From the NCBI RefSeq assembly GCF_900156415.1, contig NZ_FTNM01000004.1, positions 248,001-312,000 of the forward strand: a DNA stretch of 64,000 nucleotides, in the 5' to 3' direction. Positions 54,008 through 63,098 of this stretch are shown piece by piece. The notes beneath the pieces are model-generated. The model saw nothing but the letters and a program-made list of their open reading frames with translations, was not told the DNA's origin and did not search any database. Positions within the stretch are counted from its first letter, which is position 1. Each line of letters opens with the position of its first letter. Both the position numbers and the translations under genes were made by a program. This stretch comes from Pontibacter lucknowensis. GTDB taxonomy: Bacteria > Bacteroidota > Bacteroidia > Cytophagales > Hymenobacteraceae.

Positions 54008-55222
54008 ATGCGCATTCTGATCATCCATAATTACTACAAACAGGCAGGTGGGGAAGACACCGTCTTTCATGCGGAAGCGGCTCTGTTGGAGCAGCACGGA
54101 CATCAGGTAGAGAAGCTGACCTTTTCAAATAAAGAGGTTAACAGTCTGTCTGAGAAGCTGAAAGCAGCTTTGGGCGTTGTGTATAATCCGGGTAGCGCGA
54201 AGCTGGTAGAAGAGCGGATAAAGGCATTTCAGCCGGATGTGATCCATGTGCACAATTTCTTTCCACTGCTTTCGCCAGCCGTATTTTATGTGGCGCAGCG
54301 CATGCAGGTGCCGATCGTGATGACACTGCACAATTACCGCTTGGTTTGCCCGAGCGCCCTGCTTTACTATAATGGGAAGGTGCAGCTGGAGAATCTGCGC
54401 AAAACATTCCCCATGGGTGCCATCCGCCAGAAGGTATACCGCGATTCGGCTGTGCAAACGGCATCGGTGGTGCTTACCACCGGCATGCATAAACTGCTCG
54501 GCACCTGGCAGCAGAAGGTGGATAAATTCATCGCCCTGACGCCCGCCGCCGCTGAGCTGTTCCGAAACTCCTCCCTCAAACTCAAGACAAAGCAGCTGGC
54601 CGTGAAACCCAACTTCACCCAGGACTTGGGCAGGGGCTACCCTGAGCGGGAAAATTTTTTCCTGTATGTCGGTCGCCTGACGCCTGAGAAAGGTATAGAA
54701 ACGCTGCTTAGAGCCCACAGGCTGCAAAACTTTCCGCTCAAAATCGTGGGCGACGGTCCGCTCCGGGGCCGTGTGGAACAGTATGCGGCCGCAAACCAGG
54801 GTATAGAGTACCTGGGTTTTCAAAACCGGGACCAGGTGCTGGAGCTGCTGAAAAGTGCGCGTGGGCTGATATTTTCTTCTGAGTGGCTGGAAACCTTCGG
54901 GATGACCATCATAGAAGCTTTTTCGACGGGAACACCGGTTATTGCCGCCAAAATGGGTGGGGCTGCGCAACTCGTTGAAGATGGTGTGAACGGTCTGCAC
55001 TATAGTCCTGGGAAGGCAGAGGAGCTAGCCGAGCGCGTGCATCATCTGCAGCAGTACCCTCGCCTGATCCGCCAACTAGGCACTGCCGCCCGCCAGAGTT
55101 ACGAGGTCAAGTACACCCCCGAAGTCAACTACCGCCTGCTGCTTTCCATTTACGAAGACGTCATCCGGTCTAAAAAGAAAAATGCCCCTGCAACCCAGGT
55201 CGCAGAGGCAAATCTTTCATAG
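54008..55222 (+). CDS. GT4-family glycosyltransferase
   Basis: The 404-residue retaining glycosyltransferase has a GT-B layout: N-terminal IIHNYYKQAGGEDTVFHAEAALL, PDVIHVHNFFPLLSPAVFYVA, then NFFLYVGRLTPEKGIETLLRA and the C-terminal E(x7)E-type site in IFSSEWLETFGMTIIEAFSTGTPVIAAKMGGAAQLVEDG. It should add a sugar to the lipid-linked repeat unit on the cytosolic side of the inner membrane. Donor and acceptor cannot be told. It converges with the GT61 gene, the stop codons being 10 bp apart. Confidence 0.92.
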   Translation: MRILIIHNYYKQAGGEDTVFHAEAALLEQHGHQVEKLTFSNKEVNSLSEKLKAALGVVYNPGSAKLVEERIKAFQPDVIHVHNFFPLLSPAVFYVAQRMQVPIVMTLHNYRLVCPSALLYYNGKVQLENLRKTFPMGAIRQKVYRDSAVQTASVVLTTGMHKLLGTWQQKVDKFIALTPAAAELFRNSSLKLKTKQLAVKPNFTQDLGRGYPERENFFLYVGRLTPEKGIETLLRAHRLQNFPLKIVGDGPLRGRVEQYAAANQGIEYLGFQNRDQVLELLKSARGLIFSSEWLETFGMTIIEAFSTGTPVIAAKMGGAAQLVEDGVNGLHYSPGKAEELAERVHHLQQYPRLIRQLGTAARQSYEVKYTPEVNYRLLLSIYEDVIRSKKKNAPATQVAEANLS

Positions 55223-55232
55223 CAGGCAGACT

Positions 55233-56474
55233 TTACACCGTCTGCACATTACTTTTCTTCCCAGAGCTTTTTCGCATTTTTTCCAGTATCCCCACCACCT
55301 TGTCGGTGTCTACATGGAGGTGCTGGCGCTGCCCTTCGGCGGCATCGTGTACCTTTTTGTCGCCTTTGCAGATGATGTAGTCATAGTCCAGGTCGATCTT
55401 GGTGGCTATGTCGTAGAATGGCTCTATCACAAAACCCTCATGGAAGATCTCAATGATTTTGGTGCCTGGCTTGCAGAAGAACATGCTGATCAGGCCGGCA
55501 CCTGTGGCCGATATTACCACTTTAGCCTGTGAGAACATCCTGATCTTTTCCAGGATGCTATACTTACTCGAGACGATTGATTTGAACTTGTAAGCTTCCA
55601 GGGCTTCCAGCAGCTCTTTTTCGTTCAACACATTGCGTATGGCTGAGTCACTTCGGCTGATGTACAGGTATGGTACCCGCTCCGATGCAGGCAATTCTTC
55701 ATCTTGCACCAATGGAAGGAAAGAGTCCCGGATATACTGGCCCAGCCAGCGTGGTACCAGAGTGTGATTGCCTCGCGGCGCCGTGGAAGCGATGATGCGG
55801 TCGGCGGTAAGGTGGTGGTATTCTATACCTGTGATGATCTTCTCAGCAGGTATGCCCAGCAGTTCCAGCGTTTCGGTCTGGTAGCTGTAGCGTGTGTTAG
55901 GCACCAGGAACCAGTCCACTTCGTCGTAGAGGCCGCTTTCGCGGAGCAGGTGCAGCCGTGGCAGCACGTCCAGAAACCAGTGCCCAATATTGTTGAGGCC
56001 GGCACCACCGGTCAGCATACTGAACACAGTACCTTTGAAACGGGTAGGTGCCTGAAAATAGCTTTGAGTAAAGATGTTGTTCGTCTCTGCACCCTTTGCC
56101 TTGCCTTCTACCAGGCTTAGCGACACGTTCTCGATAATGCGGTTCTGCTGCGAAACGATCGCCACACTGCTCTCATTGTCTGTATAAATGCGGCCGTCGG
56201 GTACTTCCACCACTACGTAGTCAGTGATGACACTGCGTTTAGGTTTCCAATAATCAGAACAAGCCTCGTAGAGATCCTCAGAAATCTCAAGAGGGGTGGT
56301 GAGGTTGGGGTATATACGATGCACCTTCACTTCGGAATTGGTGCATGTGGTTTCACTTTCTGTATTGATCTGGCATACGCCATTAGGTCTGAAACGGGTG
56401 TTGTGGGGAATGATACGGCCAAGTATCTTCTTCAGACGATTGGTGGATTTATCGTAAAATACCTTTGGTTTCAT
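55233..56474 (-). CDS. GT61-family (DUF563) glycosyltransferase
   Basis: The 413-residue protein carries the DUF563 region from about 130 to 385: AGLNNIGHWFLDVLPRLHLLRESGLY, DWFLVPNTRYSYQTETLELLGIPAEKII, YLYISRSDSAIRNVLNEKELLEALEAY, and QAKVVISATGAGLISMFFCKPGTKIIEIFHEG. The GHW..D and GAGL..F motifs are typical. GT61 enzymes include xylosyl- and arabinofuranosyl-transferases; the sugar here is unknown. It heads, or stands before, the minus-strand MBOAT/SGNH unit and probably finishes the same polymer. Confidence 0.87.
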   Translation of the reverse strand: MKPKVFYDKSTNRLKKILGRIIPHNTRFRPNGVCQINTESETTCTNSEVKVHRIYPNLTTPLEISEDLYEACSDYWKPKRSVITDYVVVEVPDGRIYTDNESSVAIVSQQNRIIENVSLSLVEGKAKGAETNNIFTQSYFQAPTRFKGTVFSMLTGGAGLNNIGHWFLDVLPRLHLLRESGLYDEVDWFLVPNTRYSYQTETLELLGIPAEKIITGIEYHHLTADRIIASTAPRGNHTLVPRWLGQYIRDSFLPLVQDEELPASERVPYLYISRSDSAIRNVLNEKELLEALEAYKFKSIVSSKYSILEKIRMFSQAKVVISATGAGLISMFFCKPGTKIIEIFHEGFVIEPFYDIATKIDLDYDYIICKGDKKVHDAAEGQRQHLHVDTDKVVGILEKMRKSSGKKSNVQTV

Positions 56475-56535
56475 ATATATAAGGTGAGTAATAATTGCTA
56501 TACGTTTGTTATCTAACTTTGGCTGTGTTACACCA

Positions 56536-57648
56536 TCAATCTAATTGTTTTACCAGGTGTCGGGTGTTATTTTCCGTGCTGTCATCGGTTTGCTGCAAAT
56601 GTCGCGCCAGTAAGTCAGCGGCAGCGGCCACCGCCGTGTTGTTCCAGTGTCCGTCATCTGCAGGATATAGCTTCTTTTTTTCGTTTTTGTACAAGTGCTC
56701 GAAAGTGCTTTGCGTGTCTACCACCTGTACGTCTCTACTCCTGAGCTCAGCCATCAGGCGGGGCAGAAAGTCCGGCCTTCGGGCTGATGGCAGCATCTGG
56801 TGGTAGATGTTCTCTTTATTCGGGATGGGCATGAACACGAATGGGATGCCTCTTTCTGCCAGCGCATGCTTATAACCTTCCAGCACGTCGGCTATGCGGT
56901 TTATTTCATCATTGGTGAAGGTTCGGTTGGCATATTCACCTTCCATAAAGAACTCATTCTGATAATTGATGTACTCTTTTTTACCAAATGTCCGCTCGAT
57001 GTTAGCCAATGTGCGGTGGTAAAGCGCCAGCTTTGAGATGCGGTCCGCTGTCACCGCCATCCAGGTCAATACTTTAGATGAATTGATGACGGCGCCCGTG
57101 CGGTCGCGCAGCTTGTTGCCAATGCCGGTGGCGCCCACGGCGGGCAACTCCGGTATGCGGCGCTCAATGCTCGAGACCACCACGATCTCCGGCGGATTTT
57201 CCTCGAAGCGTTTGGTGCCCAGAAAGCGGTTAACAGTGGCAGGAGCGAAAGAGTAAACTTCTTTGCCCAATTGCTTTTCCAGTACCTCAGCCAGAATTTC
57301 TTCCTGTGAGAGCTTGGCGCCTGTGATGTTGGAGTCTCCGATCAGCAAGATCTCTGCTTTGGTATCACGGTTGCGGTAGCCGTAGGGGTCTGTGTACCAT
57401 TCCACCTGTTTCTTCTCAGCATAGGGGGTGCGGGGTGCCAGTTCGCCCTCTTCCTCCATGCGCAGGTGCATGTTCGGGTAAAAAGGCCCTGACATCAGGC
57501 GCACACTGTTTACAGAGATGGTCTCCCAAATCCTGAACGTAAAGAAGTTCATGGGAAGTACGACAGCCTCCACAAAAGGCCACAGCACGAAAGGCAGCAC
57601 AAGCAGCGTCAGTTTCTTTAATAGCCTTTTCACTTCTTTATTTTTCAT
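56536..57648 (-). CDS. SGNH-hydrolase-like O-acyltransferase partner of MBOAT (AlgJ/AlgX-like)
   Basis: The 370-residue protein has one N-terminal membrane helix (about 12-33). An SGNH-like domain follows: GDSN block in AEILLIGDSNITGAK (about 100), VVVSSIERRIPEL and the catalytic Asp/His pair in YPADDGHWNNTA (about 335). These are the residues used in alginate-type O-acetylation. It is 12 bp from the MBOAT gene upstream, so both are translated from one message. It should transfer acetyl or another acyl group to the polysaccharide outside the cytoplasm. Confidence 0.87.
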   Translation of the reverse strand: MKNKEVKRLLKKLTLLVLPFVLWPFVEAVVLPMNFFTFRIWETISVNSVRLMSGPFYPNMHLRMEEEGELAPRTPYAEKKQVEWYTDPYGYRNRDTKAEILLIGDSNITGAKLSQEEILAEVLEKQLGKEVYSFAPATVNRFLGTKRFEENPPEIVVVSSIERRIPELPAVGATGIGNKLRDRTGAVINSSKVLTWMAVTADRISKLALYHRTLANIERTFGKKEYINYQNEFFMEGEYANRTFTNDEINRIADVLEGYKHALAERGIPFVFMPIPNKENIYHQMLPSARRPDFLPRLMAELRSRDVQVVDTQSTFEHLYKNEKKKLYPADDGHWNNTAVAAAADLLARHLQQTDDSTENNTRHLVKQLD

Positions 57649-57660
57649 CTCTTGTGCTGG

Positions 57661-59139
57661 TTAGAACTGAAAATAAATGAATTCCTGATGCCCGAACTGC
57701 CCGAAGAGCAGCACTGCGATGATGGCCACATAGTAAAACGCCCAGCGTACAACGGTAGGTCGGCGGCCAATCAACTGCGACACGCTGCCATGGCGCTGGA
57801 TCAGGTGCACCGTTTCCATGATCATGATCGAAATAACAGACACCGTAAATACCTTGAAGCCCTGGTCCATGAACAGGATGTGCTGCAGGTCTATACCTGC
57901 GATCAATTGTCGGATGTTGCCTATACCTGCCACACTGCTTTGTAGTATGTAGAAAGCCTCCCCAATAGAGTTGGCCCGGAAGAATACCCAGGAAAAGAGT
58001 ACCAGCGCGAATACGCTCAACACCTGCACCCATTTGTAAAGCAGCGGGCGGCTTCGCAGGCCCATGCTATCTGCCAAGGCGTTACGCTGCTTCGCCGTCA
58101 CGATAGCAAACACCAGGTAAAAGCCGTGCAAGGCACCCCACACTACAAAAGTCCAGTTAGCGCCATGCCACAGCCCACTCACCAAAAACGTGATGAACAG
58201 GTTGTAGTACCAGCGCCACTTCACCACCCGGTTGCCCCCCAACGGAATGTACAGGTAGTCCCGGAACCAGGAGGAGAGGGAGATGTGCCATCGGCTCCAG
58301 AACTCTGAAATACTCTTAGAGTAGTAGGGTCTGCGGAAGTTTTCCATCAGTCGGAAGCCCATAACCTGCGCCGCCCCGATGGCAATGTCGGAGTAGCCGG
58401 AGAAATCGCAGTAGATCTGAAAGGCGAAAAAGACGGTGGCGATGATCAGGGTAACGCCCTCGTAGTCAGTAGGATTGTTGTATACCTGGTTTACCATCAG
58501 GGCCAGGTTATCAGCGATCATGATTTTCTTGAAGAAGCCCCAGCCCATGCGCCGCAGGCCGCCCACTATGCGCTCGTAGCTGAACGCATGATTGGCCTTG
58601 AGTTGTCCGAGCAGGTTACCTGCCCGCTCAATGGGGCCTGCCACCAGCTGCGGGAAAAACGTCACAAACAGTGCAAATACGCCCAGGTGCAGCTCCGGTT
58701 TGATGCGCCCATGGTATACATCAATGGAGTAGCTCATGGTCTGGAAGGTATAGAATGAGATACCCATGGGCAGCAGCAGCTCAAAAGCCGGCATGGCATA
58801 GTCCATGTTCAGGGCTGAGGCTGCATCACGTGCGCTTTCATTAAAAAAATTGTAATACTTGAATAAGCCGAGTATGCTCAGGTTAGAGAGCAGCGAGATC
58901 CAGAGGTAGGGTTTGCGTTTGTGTTTTTCCTCGTCGCTATACCTGCCCATGGCGCGTCCGCAGCCGTAGTCCACCAAAGTAGAGAAGATCAGAATCAGGG
59001 TATAGGCCGGCTTCCAGGAAGCATAGAAATAGTAACTGGCCAGCAGCAGGATCAGCCATCTGCGATTTGGGGGCGTTAGAAAGTAGAGCGTAACTACTAC
59101 CGGGAAGAATATGAAAAATTCAGTAGAGTTAAATAACAT
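57661..59139 (-). CDS. MBOAT-family O-acyltransferase (AlgI-like)
   Basis: The 492-residue integral membrane protein has about 11 hydrophobic helices and the MBOAT signature: FNSTEFFIFFPVVV, ASYYFYASWKPAY, MGISFYTFQTMSYSIDVYHGRI, FFPQLVAGPIERA, FDFSGYSDIAIG-like FCDFSGYSDIAIGAAQV, and the catalytic histidine in FLVSGLWHGANWTFVVWGALHG (about 325). AlgI-type enzymes carry acyl groups across the membrane for the SGNH partner encoded 12 bp downstream. The pair decorates the polymer made by this locus, or another surface glycan. Confidence 0.92.
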   Translation of the reverse strand: MLFNSTEFFIFFPVVVTLYFLTPPNRRWLILLLASYYFYASWKPAYTLILIFSTLVDYGCGRAMGRYSDEEKHKRKPYLWISLLSNLSILGLFKYYNFFNESARDAASALNMDYAMPAFELLLPMGISFYTFQTMSYSIDVYHGRIKPELHLGVFALFVTFFPQLVAGPIERAGNLLGQLKANHAFSYERIVGGLRRMGWGFFKKIMIADNLALMVNQVYNNPTDYEGVTLIIATVFFAFQIYCDFSGYSDIAIGAAQVMGFRLMENFRRPYYSKSISEFWSRWHISLSSWFRDYLYIPLGGNRVVKWRWYYNLFITFLVSGLWHGANWTFVVWGALHGFYLVFAIVTAKQRNALADSMGLRSRPLLYKWVQVLSVFALVLFSWVFFRANSIGEAFYILQSSVAGIGNIRQLIAGIDLQHILFMDQGFKVFTVSVISIMIMETVHLIQRHGSVSQLIGRRPTVVRWAFYYVAIIAVLLFGQFGHQEFIYFQF

Positions 59140-59744
59140 ATATAGACGCTGTTATGGATAAAGAGAAGCGTGTGATCCCATGTCTTCTGGTAGCTGTTAG
59201 TCAGGCCGTATCCTGCGGCAGGGTAAAAAAAACAGAACCTGTTTTCTTTATTATATTAGGAGTCAGACCAAAAGGTTTAGGATTTCAGTATATATTTTTA
59301 TGACTGTATAAATGCACCGGATTTATTGTGCAGCTTTCTATACGCATCTGATCCGAAATGGCTGTTCATACAATAAAAAAATTGTATCTACTTATTTAAC
59401 TGCCATCTTAACGCACGGGCCCACTGCAGGTATGTTGTGTTACCAAGCCAGCCTTAGCTACAAATAAAGCATCATATTCTTCTCTTCAGCCATCTTTTCG
59501 GATAGGCTATTTTATGGACAATTTTAGTATGCCACAAAGCCGAACATCTGGGCGGTTACGGCGTAATATTATTGTACTCTAATACAACAGTAACTCTATA
59601 CTCCTCGTACAGGACATGCAATGTTGCAAGCTAGCATTTTGCTTAGAACAACAGCTGTTCAGCTCTGATTGATACCACGAAGCAACCCGATATAAACTGG
59701 CGAAGATTAATCAAACGCCGTAATAAAATACTTAGTGAGCTTAT
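59140..59744. other. Long intergenic region between divergent genes
   Basis: About 600 bp, moderately AT-rich, between the divergent MBOAT operon and the LamG protein gene. No coding frame, terminator or well-spaced TTTG/TAnnTTTG promoter was found. One short CAGGTAT-type near match (near 59429) is present. It must hold promoters for both sides. Confidence 0.5.
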
Positions 59745-62096
59745 ATGATAGCATCCACCTCAAGGTACATTTTCCTATACCTATCTTCCTTTCAGTTAGC
59801 TTGCAGGGGCACAATGGCCTCCGTCGCTGCACTTAGCCTGCTATTAAGCTTTGCAGCTCAGGATATGGCGCTGGCTCAGGCCTCCTGTCCTCCCGGCCTG
59901 GCGCATCACTTTGGACTGGACGAGAAAGTGGCTGGCAGCTATTCTGATTACGTGACGAATGCAAGCGCAAACTGTGCTGTTTGCCCGGAACCTGCCAGCA
60001 GCCGCTTTGCCGGTGGTCAGCGATTTAACGGATCAGGCACTGGCCTGGAGTTCACCCCCATCCAAAACTTCCAATGGGGACCCCACACTAGTTTTACCAT
60101 AGAGGTATGGGTACAGGTAAATAGTAAGTCATCCAATCAGGTTATCATCGGCCGTAAATCGGGCGATGGGTTAACAGCCTGGTGGTTGGGTGTCAGTCCT
60201 GAAGGGTATGCCGTATTTGATATGCAGGATAATTATGGTGAGCCACATACCATAAGAGATTATCTCAAAGCTGTGAACTTGTTTGATGGCAAGTGGCATC
60301 ATGTGGCGGTTGTTCGGGATGGACCCAACGAAATCAGCAAGTTATATGTAGATGGGTTCAGAGTTGATGACAGGGTCAGTGAAAAAAAGACTTATAGGGG
60401 AAGCATGGAGTCTTCCAGCCCAACCACAATCGGATACATCGACATTGACAGCAAGTACTATTTTGATGGTGTAATGGATGAACTGCTGGTTTATAACCGC
60501 AATCTGTCAGAGCAGGAAATGCGTGACCGATACAATCAGGGTGCTGGCAGTTACTGTGGCCCCGAAGTGACCAGACCCGAGATCGTGTCAACCCCAATTA
60601 CCTACGGCACGGTTAGCCAGCAATACAGGTATGATGTAAATGCATCGGGCAAACCTGCCCCTCGCTATATTCTGATTTCAGGCCCTGCCGGAATGGCGAT
60701 TGATGCAGGCACGGGCTTGATTACCTGGGTGCCACAAACAGCCGGAAACTTTGCAGTAGAGGTAAAAGCAAATAACAGTCAGGGAGAGAGCGCTCCGCAA
60801 CGCTTTCAAGTTGAGGTGAAGGCTGCCACCGAAGAGGGGATAGGGATGCTGCACCACTGGATGCTGAATGAATCTTCAGGGGCTAACTACCGGGATGTGT
60901 ATACACCCATCGATGCCATTGCACAGGCAAGAAGCCGTCCTGCCCCGGTAAAAGGTGTAGTAGGTGGAGGACAGCGGTTTAATGGACGTGACACCGGGCT
61001 TGATGTAATCGGTAGTCCGAACTTTGACTGGAAAGCAAACGAAACTTTTACGATCGAACTGTGGATTCGCACCGAAACCAAGGAAGGAAGCAGCGAAGCC
61101 CAGAACCAGGTGCTGATGGGGCGCCATGCCACGGACTCTCCGTCGCAGTGGTGGCTGGGGCTCGACAAAGACCGACGAGCCGGCTTTTACTTACCCGACA
61201 TTGAGTTTAAAGGTGCTTATGTGGGGAACAGTGGCCCGAAGCTTAACGATGGATCCTGGCATCAGCTTGTAGTGGTACGGGAGGGTAGTTCAGGAGCTAT
61301 CAGACTGTATGTGGATGGTGAGCAAATAGCCACCAGCAACTTTGCACACGATCATGGATTTAGTAGCCGCTCGCCTGTTACCATTGGCTACTTTAACGCC
61401 AGTATGCTCAACAGTTATCACTACGAAGGCGAGCTGGATGAGGTGAAGCTTTTCGGCAGAGCACTTTCGCCGGAGGAAATCAGGGAGCGTTTCGTTGATG
61501 TATACAACAACCTGACTGAGTTCCTAAGCTTTGAAGGACGCTATACAGATGGAGAAAGCCTTAATCAGAAAATTGTAAGCCTAGACTGGAGAACACTTTA
61601 TGAGCTTGGGACAGATTTCTTTGAGGTAGAGCGATCCGAAGACGGTGAGAATTTCACAGCCATCGGTCAGGTGAAAGCTTCCGGCACTACTACGGCTGCC
61701 ATAGACTATACCTTTAACGACGACATGCCGCTCAAAGAGCAAGGGTATTACAGGCTTCGACTAGTTCGGCTGGATGGTACTTTTTCCTACTCCAACACCA
61801 TACTGTTACAAGACCGTTCACCAGCTGCATCTTCCTTCAGGGTATACCCGAACCCCGCTGCAGTAGGGGACGAGGTGACTATTGAGATCGCCAACCTGAA
61901 AGAAAGCGAAGATGTGACCTTTATGATAACTGATGCCTCCGGCAAGCAAGTGCTCAGCCAGCAGGTCCGAACCGATGAGTTTGGTGAGCTACGCCTGACA
62001 CTGCCAGTTGGTATGTATCTAAAGCCGGGTATCTACAATCTGACGGTGGCCGGCAGTAACAAAACCCTTAATCGCAAGCTGGTGGTAGCCCGCTAG
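59745..62096 (+). CDS. T9SS type A protein with two LamG/concanavalin-like domains
   Basis: The 783-residue secreted protein has a signal peptide; the best start may be 59814 (MASVAALSLLLSFAAQ), as the first 23 residues read as an unusual extension. A laminin-G-like domain (about 50-265: FTIEVWVQV, WHHVAVVRDG, LYVDGFRV, FDGVMDELLVYNRNLSEQEM) is followed by an Ig-like putative-Ig domain (about 277-368), a second LamG domain (about 370-580: ELWIRTE, WHQLVVVREG, LDEVKLFGRALSPEEI) and a type A sorting domain (about 690-783: FRVYPNPAAVGDE, GIYNLTVAGSNK). It may bind glycans or host/substrate surfaces. Confidence 0.9.
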   Translation: MIASTSRYIFLYLSSFQLACRGTMASVAALSLLLSFAAQDMALAQASCPPGLAHHFGLDEKVAGSYSDYVTNASANCAVCPEPASSRFAGGQRFNGSGTGLEFTPIQNFQWGPHTSFTIEVWVQVNSKSSNQVIIGRKSGDGLTAWWLGVSPEGYAVFDMQDNYGEPHTIRDYLKAVNLFDGKWHHVAVVRDGPNEISKLYVDGFRVDDRVSEKKTYRGSMESSSPTTIGYIDIDSKYYFDGVMDELLVYNRNLSEQEMRDRYNQGAGSYCGPEVTRPEIVSTPITYGTVSQQYRYDVNASGKPAPRYILISGPAGMAIDAGTGLITWVPQTAGNFAVEVKANNSQGESAPQRFQVEVKAATEEGIGMLHHWMLNESSGANYRDVYTPIDAIAQARSRPAPVKGVVGGGQRFNGRDTGLDVIGSPNFDWKANETFTIELWIRTETKEGSSEAQNQVLMGRHATDSPSQWWLGLDKDRRAGFYLPDIEFKGAYVGNSGPKLNDGSWHQLVVVREGSSGAIRLYVDGEQIATSNFAHDHGFSSRSPVTIGYFNASMLNSYHYEGELDEVKLFGRALSPEEIRERFVDVYNNLTEFLSFEGRYTDGESLNQKIVSLDWRTLYELGTDFFEVERSEDGENFTAIGQVKASGTTTAAIDYTFNDDMPLKEQGYYRLRLVRLDGTFSYSNTILLQDRSPAASSFRVYPNPAAVGDEVTIEIANLKESEDVTFMITDASGKQVLSQQVRTDEFGELRLTLPVGMYLKPGIYNLTVAGSNKTLNRKLVVAR

Positions 62097-62439
62097 TGCA
62101 GTCTAACCATAGCAGCAGAAGTATAACCTGCATGATGGGAACGGGTCTTTTTATCAACCTGGTAGTGAGAGAGCATGCGGGTATAGGTTCTTAACGCTGC
62201 TCAGGGCTAGAAACTGTCGTTCAAAAAATGGATAAAAATTCCGGTTAAAACTTTTAAATTTTCCATAACGTAATGAATAGCAGTCACTTCTGAATCTAAT
62301 ATTGCATTTATGAAATTTTTAATAAACCCTGCAAAGCGCGGTTCGTACTATGGGTGAAAAAACATTACATGTGCTCCGTTTTACCAATGAATTATCATCA
62401 AGTTTAAAATGCCTTTACTTATCTAAATTTTAATTTTTT
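62097..62439. other. AT-rich intergenic region, no gene seen
   Basis: About 340 bp between the LamG protein and the small lipoprotein. A GGTATAG copy is near 62180. No terminator with a clear stem and T-tract was found and no coding frame. Confidence 0.45.
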
Positions 62440-62919
62440 ATGAAAAAGTTATTTCTATTACCAATATTATTTGCTCTTGTCTTCACTTCATGTAGTGACG
62501 ACGACGACAATGGAACGGTCGAACCAGCAGTTTCGGAAATTGATGCGCAGATGCGTGGCGACTGGACAAACACGATGATCAAAAGAGTGTACTATTCAAT
62601 TGATGATGAAATCATGTTCACTGACTCAGTTCAATACCAGACAAACTTCAGTTTTGACGGAAAACGCCTGACTGTTACTGTACCAGGAGGCACTCCAGAG
62701 GTAATGAATTACAGTTTCCCAGACCCAGCCGATACCACCCTCATCGAATTACAGCGGGGCAATGATAAAGGACAGTATAAAGTAACAGCTATTTCAGATA
62801 CGGAAATGACTTGGGTAGAAGAAAAGCCATGGGCTGGCTTTCCAGAGGAGGCGCCGGAATCAGAAAAAACAACATCCAGACTTGGTTTGTATACCTGGAA
62901 GTTTGTTCGCAAAAACTAA
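62440..62919 (+). CDS. Small lipoprotein of unknown function
   Basis: The 159-residue protein has a signal peptide with lipobox (FTSCSDDDDNGT, Cys near 18); the acidic DDDD directly after the lipidated cysteine is like the surface-lipoprotein export signal of Bacteroidota. The mature part is a single beta-rich domain with KRLTVTVPGGTPEVMNYSFPDP and YKVTAISDTEMTWVEEKP, reminiscent of lipocalin-like lipoproteins. No family name can be given with confidence. It has its own terminator. Confidence 0.7.
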   Translation: MKKLFLLPILFALVFTSCSDDDDNGTVEPAVSEIDAQMRGDWTNTMIKRVYYSIDDEIMFTDSVQYQTNFSFDGKRLTVTVPGGTPEVMNYSFPDPADTTLIELQRGNDKGQYKVTAISDTEMTWVEEKPWAGFPEEAPESEKTTSRLGLYTWKFVRKN

Positions 62920-62959
62920 TGCATGAAATACCCTGTGCTTTAAGCATGGTGTGAACAAA

Positions 62960-63010
62960 GAAAAACTCCCGCTTTAGTCAATACAACGACTAAGGCGGGA
63001 GTTTTCTTAT
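62960..63010. terminator. Bidirectional terminator between convergent genes
   Basis: A long stem with one mismatch (aaaactcccgctttagtc, 62962-62979, with 62988-63005) and A/T flanks serves the lipoprotein and the PA14 protein genes. Confidence 0.9.
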
Positions 63011-63098
63011 TTCCAGTAGGCACACGGCCAACTTGGGGATCTGGGTTTCTACCCTCTATAAGAGTTCGGAAAGATCCATTTTTTATTATGAGCCAGGC

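Noticed and set aside
54125..55000. 291-codon minus-strand frame over the GT4 gene
   Set aside because: Antisense shadow; the plus-strand protein has complete GT4 motifs.
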